A DNA stretch of 64,000 nt from Rhipicephalus microplus (taxonomy: Eukaryota > Arthropoda > Arachnida > Ixodida > Ixodidae). Within the stretch, counting starts at the first letter, position 1. Each line of letters opens with the position of its first letter. Below are positions 46,201 through 56,900 of the stretch, piece by piece. Below the pieces are notes generated by a model, which did no database searches, had not been told where the DNA came from, and saw only the letters and a list, made by a program, of their open reading frames with translations. The translations under genes were made by a program, and so were the position numbers. The stretch is from the NCBI RefSeq assembly GCF_043290135.1, contig NC_134709.1, forward strand, positions 64,466,556-64,530,555. The letters run 5' to 3'.

Positions 46201-48846
46201 AAGTACAGTTATTTCGCGACGGCCGAAACGGCATTTGGAGGAGTTCAGCAGGAGACCAGCGTTGCGGAATGCTTGGAGAATACTAGACAGTCGCTCAAGA
46301 TGGCTTGCGAACGTCGGTGAAAAAACAGTTATATCATCTAAGTAGCATAAGCAAGTGGACCATTTGAAGCCGCGCCGAAGGGAATCCATCATGCGCTCAA
46401 AAGTGGCCGGCGCATTACAAAGCCCAAACGGCATTACTTTAAATTGGTATAACCCACCGGGGGTTACAAATGCTGTTTTTTCTCGGTCCCGTGGGTCAAC
46501 AGCGATCTGCCAAAAACCAGATCGAAGGTCAATGGACGAGAAAAACTTTGCGCCATGAAGGCAGTCAAGGGCGTCATCTATTCTTGGTAAGGGGTAAACG
46601 TCCTTCTCAGTGACCTTGTTGAGATGTCTATAGTCGACGCAAAACCGCCATGTTTTGTCCTTCTTCTTGACAAGCACGACCGGGGATGCCCACGGACTAG
46701 ATGAGTGTTCGACGACGCCTTCGGCGAGCATTTTCTCGACCTCTTTCTGGATGACAGAGCGTTCGGCAGCGGAGACGCGGTAAGGGCGGCGATGAATTGG
46801 GTTGGCATCGCCGGTGTTGATGTGATGGGTCACAACTGATGTCTGGCCTAAATGGCGGTTGTCAAGATCAAATATGTCCGCATAGAATGTCAACAGACGG
46901 TGGAGGTCTTGTGCTTCGGAGGGCGAAAGATCTGGCGCTATCATTTTGGCAATGTCAAAGCTTGACAGGTTGGGCGCAGTGAGCAACTTGACGTGCGGAG
47001 TAGGTTGCTGAGCCGACAGTTTAGAAATATCACACTCTTGCAACGACGACATGACGCCTAGTTTAATACCAGCAGGCAGCACGTGCGCGGAGAAACCAAA
47101 GTTCAAAAGAGACAGATGGGTCTGGTTGTGGCATACTCTCACCACGGTGTGCGGGACAGCAATGGAGTGCTTTAGCACAACTTCGGTAATAGGTGAAACG
47201 ACATATTCACCATCGCGCACAGGCGGATCACACACGAGCTGCACGTAAGTCGCGGCTTGCGGCGGAAGATGCAGGAACTCGGTGGCACAAAGGCGACTTT
47301 GAGCATCACGGGCAACAGAGGCGTCAAAAGGCTGTTCCAACTGAAGAAGACCCGTCGAGCAGTCGATAAGGACGGAGTGCGCAGAGAGAAAGTCGAGACC
47401 AAGGATCACGTCATGTGGGCACTGCTCAAGCACGGTGAACAATACGACGGTCTGGCGCCCAGCAATACACACGCGAGAGGTGCACATGCCGAGAACGGTA
47501 GATGTGCTCCCATCGGCAAGCATTACTGCACACTTAATAGGAGGCGTGATCACTTTTCGCAGTTTAATACACAGAGCAGTGCTCATGACGGAAATTTGTG
47601 CGCCAGTGTCTATGAGGGCTGTAACGGTAACGTCATCCACCAAAAGGCCCAAAATATTGCGGCGTATAGGAATCGTCAACAGAGGATTTGCAGAACGGGT
47701 CGTTAATGCAGCGTCACCTCCGGGAGCTGCATGGTCTAGTTTCCCGAGGTTGAGGACCCAGGTCGTGCAGGGGACCTGGATCGAGAAATCATCGGCGAGA
47801 GAGATCGGCGGCCTTGGGGTGATGGTGACCGGCTGAACCTTCGACCCTGAACGCTAGTAGGAGCAGGCTGTGGATCGTACGGAGTAGAAAAGCGGCGAGA
47901 ATTGCCTTCAAAGCGACGCCATGTCCCAGTGTTCTAAGAGGAATTGGATGTCCAACGATTGCGACAGTAGCGTGCAATGTGGCCGGCGCGAGAGCAGTGA
48001 AAGCAGATCGGTCTATCATCCGACGTTCTCCATTCAGCAGGGTTCCGGTGGCGGGAAGGGTAGCGTGAAGGGTACACCGGTATCTGGTTAACACAAGCCG
48101 AGCTCTCGGTAGTGCGAACAGCGCAAACAGGTGCGATGCCGAGATTTGCTATTTCTTGGCGAACGACGGCTTGGATGAGGGAGACGGTGGATGCGTTGTC
48201 TTGAGGACCGTCGGAGGCGATGGCTGCAGGAGCCATTGCTTCGAGTTCGCGGTGAACGATTCGGATGAAATTTTCGGACGATGTAGCTTGCGTGAACTTG
48301 GGGCTGTCTTCGCAGGTCGAAGTGGCTGCAGTATTAGGGAAACGCGCAAACTGGCGGGTTATGCGACGGTTCTTGGCATGCTCGAAGCGCTGACATTCTT
48401 TCACAACCGCGTCGACGGTGGCGCAATCTTTAACGATCAACAGATTGAAGGCGTCATCGGCAATTCCCTTTTAATATGTGAGCGATTTTGTCAGTTTCGC
48501 TAATGTTCTCGTCCACCTTTAGACAGAGGCCTAATACGTCCTGTATGTAAGATACATATGATTCCGTCGATGTCTGCACGCGACATTCCAGGTCTTTCCT
48601 CGCGGCCTGCTGTTGCCCAAATGGCCTGCTGAATAACTCGACAAGCTTCAGTTTGCAAACGTCCCAGCTGGTCAACTCAAACTCATGCGTCTCATATCCC
48701 GCCGTATCCCATACAACGTTGGCCAGCATCAACGTAGGGTCCCACCTATAGTATTCGCTCACGCGCTCGTACAATGCGACCCAATCTTCAACATTCACCT
48801 TGTCTCTCGTGGAGACGGGAGAATCAGAGGCGGCGGCGGCGGCGGC

Positions 48847-48887
<41 letters not shown>

Positions 48888-48890
48888 CTG

Positions 48891-48921
<31 letters not shown>

Positions 48922-49016
48922 ATGCTGCTGCTATGCTGCTGCTATGCTGCTGCTATGCTGCTGCTATGCTGCTGCTGCTATGCTGCTGCTGCTATGCTGC
49001 TGCTATGCTGCTGCTG

Positions 49017-49050
<34 letters not shown>

Positions 49051-49218
49051 ATGCTGCTGCTGCTGCTGCTGCTGCTATGCTGCTGCTGCTATGCTGCTGC
49101 TGCTGCTGCTATGCTGCTGCTGCTATGCTGCTGCTTCTATGCTGCTTCTGCTGCTATGCTGCTGCTGCTGCTGCTATGCTGCTGCTACGCTGCTGCTGCT
49201 ATGCTGCTGCTGCTGCTA

Positions 49219-49252
<34 letters not shown>

Positions 49253-50283
49253 ATGCTGCTGCTATGCTGCTGCTATGCTGCTGCTGCTATGCTGCTGCTG
49301 CTACTATGCTGCTGCTGCTGCTATGCTGCTGCTGCTGCTATGCTGCTGCTGCTGCTATGCTGCTGCTGCTGCTATGCTGCTGCTGCTGCTGCTATGCTGC
49401 TGCTATGCTGCTGCTGCTGCTATGCTGCTATGCTGCTGCTGCTGCTATGCTGCTATGCTGCTGCTATGCTGCTGCTGCTATGCTGCTGCTGCTATGGTGC
49501 TGCTATGCTGCTGCTGCTATGCTGCTGCTGCTGCTGCTGCTGCAATGGTGCTGCTGCTGCTGCTGCTATGCTGCTGCTGCTGCTGCTGCTGCTATGCTGC
49601 TGCTGCTGCTGCTATGCTGCTGCTGCTGCTGCTATGCTGCTGCTGCTGCTGCTGCTGCTATGCTGCTGCTGCTGCTGCTATGCTGCTGCTGCTGCTGCTG
49701 CTGCTATGCTGCTGCTGCTATGCTGCTGCTGCTATGCTGCTGCTTCTATGCTGCTTCTGCTGCTATGCTGCTGCTGCTGCTATGCTGCTGCTGCTATGCT
49801 GCTGCTGCTGCTATGCTGCTGCTGCTATGCTGCTGCTGCTATGCTGCTGCTGCTTCTGCTGCTGCTGCTGCTGCTATGCTGCTGCTATGCTGCTGCTGCT
49901 ACTATGCTGCTGCTGCTGCTATGCTGCTGCTGCTGCTGCTGCTGCTATGCTGCTGCTATGCTGCTGCTGCTATGCTGCTGCTGCTATGCTGCTGCTATGC
50001 TGCTGCTATGCTGCTGCTGCTATGCTGCTGCTGCTGCTGCTGCTATGCTGCTGCTGCTGCTGCTATGCTGCTGCTGCTGCTGCTGCTGCTATGCTGCTGC
50101 TGCTGCTATGCTGCTGCTGCTGCTATGCTGCTGCTGCTATGCTTCTGCTGCTGCTGCTGCTGCTGTTATGCTGCTGCTATGCTGCTGATATGCTGCTGCT
50201 ATGCTGCTGCTGCTATGCTGCTGCTGCTGCTGCTGCTATGCTGCTGCTATGCTGCTGCTGCTATGCTGCTGCTGCTGCTGCTG

Positions 50284-50317
<34 letters not shown>

Positions 50318-50725
50318 ATGCTGCTGCTATGCTGCTGCTGCTATGCAGCTGCTGCTATGCTGCAGCTGCTGCTATGCTGCTGCTGCTGCTATGCTGCTGC
50401 TGCTGCTGCTATGCTGCTGCTGCTATGCTGCTGCTATGCTGCTGCTGCTATGCTGCTGATATGCTGCTGCTATGCTGCTGCTATGCTGCTGCTGCTATGC
50501 TGCTGCTATGCTGCTGCTGCTGCTGCTGCTGCTATGCTGCTGCTGCTGCTGCTGCTATGCTGCTGCTGCTGCTGCTGCTATGCTGCTGCTGCTATGCTGC
50601 TGCTGCTGCTGCTGCTGCTACTATGCTGCTGCTGCTGCTACTATGCTGCTGCTGCTATGCTGCTGCTGCTGCTGCTGCTATGCTGCTGCTGCTATGCTGC
50701 TGCTGCTATGCCGCTGCTGCTGCTG

Positions 50726-50759
<34 letters not shown>

Positions 50760-50869
50760 ATGCTGCTGCTGCTGCTGCTGCTGCTGCCGCTATGCTGCTG
50801 CCGCTGCCGCTGCTATGCTGCTGCCGCTATGCTGCTGCCGCTGCCGCCGCCGCTGCCACTGCCGCTGCC

Positions 50870-50900
<31 letters not shown>

Positions 50901-53900
50901 TGGGTGTTGGTTTGCCGGGAAAGTCAGGTAGGCGTACCCCGCACCTCCACCGATATTCTTACAAGGAAACGTATATTTGCAGATATTTACGACGATTACA
51001 CGCGACGACAATGCCTGGCACACTGGCGGGCTGGGACCAGTCTCTTTTCACTTCGTAGTCTTTTCTTTCAGGCAGGGACCTTCTACCGCTTTATGCCCCA
51101 ATCCCACTACTGCCTTGTGGCAATATATGTTCTCTTGGCCAATCCCCCAGAGTGGGTATGAGCCATGGATTAGAGGCTACAAACAAACAAACAAGCGCGA
51201 GATCCTAGCAGCCCTAAGGTGTCATACCTACCTGTAAATATTGCAAATACACTCCTTTCTCTCTTCCGTGTATTTGTAATCCCCGTAACAAATTGGTGGA
51301 CGTGCTGGGTAACGAAGCGCCATACAACGGAGCTGCGCAGTGGTCGTCAAATCGGAGTTTCCGTGATGGAACACGGGACTGATCCCACGGCCACCTCTCC
51401 ATCGGCCTCGGCGACGGCTGCACTATCCACGGCAACGCCTCCACCGGCCCCACCCCCACCCACGTACGTGCTGACGCATCCGACACATCCAGGAACGTTC
51501 TGCGGTACGTAGCTGATGTTGACGACTGGATAGCCGACTACGAACGTACCAGTGCGCTCAACCGGTATGACCCGACTCTCATGCTGGCCAACGTGCTGTT
51601 TTACCTGAAAGGCACGGCCAAAGTCTAGTACGAGAACCATGAGGAGGAGATCGGCAGTTGGAACACGTTCAAGGAGAAGCTTCGCGACTTATTTGGGAAG
51701 CCCATCGGTCGAAATGCGGCTGCAAAGAAGGAGCTGTCTATACGTGCTCAGACGTCCACAGAGCCGTATATCTCGTATATACAGTACGTGCTGGCTCTAT
51801 GTTGTAAAGTCGACAACGACATGTCGGAGTCGGATAAGGTTGGCCACGTCCTCAATGAGATAGCGGACGATGCGTTCAATCTGCTAATGTGCCGGAACTG
51901 CGCGACCGTCAAGGAAATTATTCAGGAATGCCGGTGCTTTGAACAGGCCAAGAGCAGGCGTATTTCAAGATCTTTCACTCGACTGCCGAACACCGCTGCG
52001 ACGTCCTCCTGCGAAGATGGACTGACCTCTCATCGGCAGTCTTCCCGGCGTCTGAAATTACGCGAATCGTGCGGCGGGAAATCGAAGCAATTACACCTGC
52101 TCTCCCCAGCAACGGCCACGTCGATTCGCAAGTACCGATTCGCAAGTACCTCGCAAGTACAGTCGATTGTGCGGGAAGAACTCAGCAATTTGGGCTTCGA
52201 TGTCTGTGCCGTTGCTCAGTCTTGACCAATTGGCTTCCGTTCAAGGTCGCCGCCTCGCCCCAGGTCAACGCCCCAGGAACGGTCTTTTCCACGCTCTCGC
52301 AATCCGGCTGAATGGCGAACGGCGGGTGATCGGCCGATCTGCTTTAACTGCCGCCGCATATGGCACGTCGCACGGTATTGCCGCAACCATTGGTCTTCGT
52401 CCCGAACACAGTATAACACTGCTCGTCGCGCCGACAGCTACCACCTTTTCCAGCCTCCTGCACCGATCCCCGCAGCTACCGCCACCTTCCACCCTTCGAT
52501 GTCCCTAATACGCAGCACAGCCGCTCACAATCACCTCGACGTCATCAGTCTCGTGGGGTAACACGATGACGCCCGACCTCCCCGCTCAATTCTCATCAGG
52601 GAAACTAAGTGGTGCAGCTCTTAGAGGTGAAGCTGCATCCTCGATACCGACCTCAAATCCTCTCCTTGCACTGCCGACACGACGAAATTTGATCGACGTA
52701 GACGTTGACGGCCTGACTGTTTCTGCACTTATTGACACCGGGGCGCATATTTCTGTGATGAGTGCCCGACTTCGTAGCCGCCTGAAAATGTTCTCAAACC
52801 GGCTGCTTCTGGCATTATTCGTGTCGCCGACGGAAGAAGTCTTGCCATCATAGGAATGTGCACAGGAAGCATCACAATCGCCGATCACCCCACATCTGTT
52901 CTCTTTGCAGTTATTGAGCAGTGCCCCAATAACCTGATTCTTGGATTGGATTTCTTGTCCACTCATGCCGCTCTCATCGACTGTGCAACCGGCGTTCTCC
53001 AACTTGAACTGCCTCGACTTGGGGCTGTGCCGTCCTCACCGTCACACCGATTGTGCGCTGTTGATTATCTTCGGCTGTCACCGCAAGCCACCACGTTTAT
53101 GGCCTTAACGATATCACCAGCCCTTCCTGACGGTGACTACATAGTGTCTCCATTAGTGGATGTGCTCTTGGCGCGAAGTGTTGCTGAGCCGCATACCATC
53201 GTGACTATCGTGGACAACTACGTTCAGCTTCCGCTTCTCAACTTTAGTAGTTCGACCCAAGTTCTCCCGCAAGGCATTTCGTTAGGCCATGTTTCCCCAC
53301 TTGATGCATGTAACATCGTGGCATTAGACCCTGAACTCTGCTCGTTCCCTATTGCAGCCAGCCGAGCAAACGCACCTACCGATGAAATCACGATGATGAT
53401 TGCCCCTGATCTTTTTCCCTGTTAGGCTGCGCAACTTCACCACGTTCTGACCACCTACCGAGATATTTTCGACATCGATGACCGCCCTTTAGGTCAAACG
53501 TCCGTCGTGTGTCATCAAATACATACCGGCGATGCTAGTCCTGTTAGACAGCGACCATAGCGTGTTTACCAGTCCGAACGCCAGGTCATACAACGAGAAG
53601 TCGAGACGATGCTCTCCAAAGGAGTCATAGAGGCCTCTTCAAGTCCATGGGCGTCACCTGCTGTTTTAGTGAAAAAGAAGTATGGCAGTTGGAGATTTTG
53701 CGTTAACTACCGTGCCTTGAACAAAATAACCCGAAAAGACGTATATCCGCTGCCACGAATCGACGACGCCTTTGACTGCCTTCATGGCCCGCGATACTTC
53801 TCATCTATAGATCTGCGTTCGGGCTATTGGCAAATTTCTGTCGACGACTTAGACCACAAAAAAACTGCCTTTGTCACACCGGACGGCCTTTATCAGTTCA

Positions 53901-56900
53901 AGGTTATGCCTTTTGGGCTGTGCAACGCCCCGGCCACGTTCGAACGCATGATGGACTGTCTCCTCCGTCGTTGCAAATGGTCCATCTGCCTTTGCTACCT
54001 CGACGATGTGATTGCTTTTTCTCTAACATTTGAAAGCCACCTAACTCGTCGACCATTCTAGCCGTTTTTCGTCGAGTGGGACTCCAGCTGAACTCGAAAA
54101 AGTGCAATTTCGGCCGACGAGAAATCACGGTCCTTGGTCATCGTGTAAGCGCTGCTGGCGTCCAACCCGATCCTGACAAGATTAGCGCTGTCAAGAACTT
54201 TCCTCTGACTTTTACCACCAAAGATGTTCATTGTTTTGTGGGCTTATGCTCGTACTTCCGACGTTTTATACGCAATTTCGCTACAATTGCACGACCACTC
54301 ACTGATCTTCTCAAAAAGAATGCGCCCTTCTCGTGGGGCCAAGGCCAAGCAGCTGCATGCGTTTTCCACGCTGATCCAGCTGCTCACTTCACCACTAATA
54401 TTGGCTCACTTCGACCCGTCCGCGACGACTGAAGTTCGCACAGACGCCAGTGCTCACGGCATCGGCGCCGTCCTCGCTCAACACCAGGGGGGCCAAACGC
54501 GTGTTATTGCGTATGCCAGCCGCCTTCTCTCCACATCTGAGCGAAACTATTCGATAACGGAGCGCGAGTGTCTTGCGTTGGTCTGCGCTGTAGCGAAATT
54601 TCGCCGCTACTTGTATGGGCGGGAGTTTTCAGTTATTACGGACCACCACGCTCTGTGTTGGTTGCCGTCGCTCAAGGACCCAACTGGTCACCTAGGTCAC
54701 TGGGCTTTACGTCTCCAGGAGTATAACTTCAACGTAATTTATAAGTCTGGCAGGTGACACCAAGATGCGATTGTCTCTCGCGTTATCCGGTGGACCCTGC
54801 TAGTCTCGCCGTCCATGAGAGCGATTCTTGTGTGCTCGCCATATCCGATTTGTGCGACATCGGCATGGAGCAGCGCTGGGACGCAACTTTCAAGACGGTT
54901 ATTGTGCGAGTATCTTCAGGACATTCCGACCCTTCGCTCCGTCAATATGTCCTCCGCAACGAAATTCTCTACCACCGCGACATGAAGCCTGATGGCCCGG
55001 ACCTTTTGTTAGTTATCCCCCGACACCTGCGTGCCACCATTCTTCAACATCTGCATGACGCTCAGACGGCAGGACACCTGGGTTTTTCGCGCACCTATCA
55101 CCGCGTGCGGCAACGGTTTTTTTTTTGCCTGGCCTGTATAAATTTGTGCGCCGCTATGTCGCTGCTTGCGAGCGCTGCCAGCGTAGCAAACGTCCTGCTC
55201 TCCGTACGGCTAGCATGCTCCAACCTATCGACAATCCCCCGGAACCATTCTTCCGCGTCGGCCTCGACTTGCTCGGACCTTTCCCAACGTCCGTGTCGGG
55301 CAACAAATGCATCGCTGTCGCAACTGACTATGCGACCACATATGCTATAACTCGTGCCTTGCCAAGTAGCTGCGCTACAGACGTTGCAGACTTTCTACTG
55401 AATGACACCATTCTGCGGCATGGGGCTACGCGCCAGCTTCTGACAGATCGTTGCCATTGCTTCCTCGCTAAAGTTATCGACGAAATCCTCCGTAGCTGCT
55501 CTACCGAACATCACCTTACTACTGCCTACCATCCCCTGACCAACGGTCTCACAAAGCGCCTCAACCGAACTCTTACAGACATGTTGTCCATGTACGTCTC
55601 TGCTGATCACCGTGACTGGGACGCAATGCTTCCCTACTTTACGTTTGCGTACAATTCATCAAGGCATGACACCACCGGCTATTCTCCGTTCTTTCTTCTG
55701 TACGGCCGCAACCCTGTCTTGCCATTCGACACACTCCTTCCTTCTGATACTACCAAACCAACGGTGTATGCTCAGGACGTTGCTTCTCGAGCCCGCGTCG
55801 CTCGCCAAATCGCGCGCACTAGGCTCACTGCTTCTCAAGCCTCACAAAAAGTCCGATACGATGACTGGCACCGCGACGTTGACTACCCTGCCGACTCTCT
55901 CGTCCTACTTTGGACGATGCATCGGCGTGAAGGCTTGTGCGAGATGCTCCTTCCATGATACACCGGGCCCTACAAAGTTCTCCGCAAGGCCACTGACTTC
56001 GACTACTTTATCACTCCCGTTGAACCACATACATCTTCTGCCACACCGCCTACTGATGTTCATGTGTCGCGACTAAAACGCTACTACACTGCCAGTCCTG
56101 ATTGACTTAGCGGCGCCGTGACGGTGCTTCATCCGCCGGGGGTGGCATTACGAGGCAGTGGGCATGCATGATGGCTCCGCCCCGTAGTAGACGCATCGAT
56201 GAAGAAGAAGCGGATTCGGTGCGCGAGATCCTCGCAGCCCTGAGGTGTCACACCTACCTGTAAATATTGCAAATACACTCCTTTTTTCTTCCGTGTATTT
56301 GTAATCACCGTAACAATATTACTAGGTTTTCTGAGATTAATAACCGCCTTCTGCCTTAAGTTCACACATACTACGACAAGTTCGCTACCAAATTTACGGG
56401 AATTAAGCTGTGGAATTCCCTTCCTTACGTAATAAAATCATTAACCACAGAACATGCATTCAAAAACCAAGTAAAGAAATATTTTTGCAACAGTTGTCTT
56501 CATCTTACCAACTGCTTTTTAATGTAGCGATAACAATTGCTACATGTTATATTGTCCTTACGTTTTGTAATGTAACTTGCGCTTGTTTGTTCTTCAGAGT
56601 TTTCTTTTTTGTCTTGCTAAACATATATGTATTTTCTACTTTTATTTTTTCGCATTGTGCTTTTTTTTCTTACTGAAGATACCGTAACAACTGAAAGCTG
56701 TATATTTTGTTTCTTCTCCCGTTAACATCATGTATGGGAGCCCCCCTGACAGTTTCTAACTTTGGGGCTTCTTGTGTGTATTACCAATCCCGTACGCACT
56801 TTTCTGTAAACGAACATTGTTGTTGAATGAAACTTTAACTTGAACATGACATGAAAACTCACAATAGCTTAGACAAGTTTCTACTAATAACAACTTCTCA

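Larger units (their letters stand above)
44021..51126 (-). mobile_element. Gypsy-2: gypsy element with a 2-kb triplet expansion
   Basis: The 166-bp LTRs are at 50957-51122 (5') and 44025-44190 (3'), about 4% apart by eye. The primer site is 50951-50935 (GGTGGAGGTGCGGGGTA) and a weak polypurine tract (GCGGGATAG) lies at 44199-44191. A candidate 4-bp target duplication, ATAT, is at 44021-44024 and 51123-51126; the LTR inner end is not a clean CA, so this boundary is less sure. gag has one frameshift and pol one stop. The gag leader is filled by a GCT-rich array. Confidence 0.85.
43496..51194 (+). mobile_element. LINE B: 5'-truncated LINE split by gypsy-2
   Basis: Pieces 43496-44024 and 51123-51194. 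The first encodes the C-terminal end of a LINE ORF2 with a cysteine-histidine motif ([20 protein letters not shown]) up to the stop at 43734, then 3' UTR. The second is the end of the UTR with a (CAAA)n tail (51178-51194). It lies inside gypsy-3's 5' LTR, whose halves meet at the equivalent of 56218 in the 3' LTR. The clade was not determined; the C-terminal zinc motif resembles I/R1-like LINEs. Confidence 0.8.
43429..56315 (+). mobile_element. Gypsy-3: decayed gypsy element, 5' LTR split by nested inserts
   Basis: 5' LTR in two parts, 43429-43495 and 51195-51290; primer site 51294-51313 (TGGTGGACGTGCTGGGTAAC); gag and pol pseudogenes 51364-56106; polypurine tract 56135-56147; 3' LTR 56148-56315 (168 bp). 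The target duplication ATATT is at 43424-43428 and 56316-56320. The LTR copies differ at roughly 5% of sites by eye plus a 6-bp gap. LINE B, with gypsy-2 inside it, sits in the 5' LTR. Confidence 0.88.
35780..56850 (+). mobile_element. LINE A: CR1-like element split by two gypsy insertions
   Basis: Three pieces, about 35780-36548, 42614-43428 and 56316-56850, form one element. Piece 1 has the RT N-terminal half ([17 protein letters not shown]), piece 2 has [19 protein letters not shown] and the palm (YAADTTNF where YADDT is usual), and piece 3 has the CR1-type C-terminus ([14 protein letters not shown]) and 3' UTR ending TTGAATGAAACTTTAACTTG. Both gypsy junctions rejoin in frame once the insert and one target duplication are removed. 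Stops (a TAA just before gypsy-1, another early in piece 3) and frameshifts near 36,310 and 43,200 make it dead. The 5' limit is approximate. Confidence 0.88.

Noticed and set aside
48685..50931. Open frame of 748 codons and two others of 561 and 462 codons across the GCT array
   Set aside because: They consist of Ala, Leu and Cys runs created by the repeat; GCT/AT mosaics contain no stop in these frames.
44025..51122. CRISPR-like regular spacing in the GCT/AT array
   Set aside because: There are no unique spacers; blocks are only GCT units of varying number, and the setting is eukaryotic.
43496..51194. Possible env gene or infectious retrovirus in the gypsy stack
   Set aside because: No frame with a signal peptide, membrane anchor or envelope-like layout follows any integrase; these are plain LTR retrotransposons.
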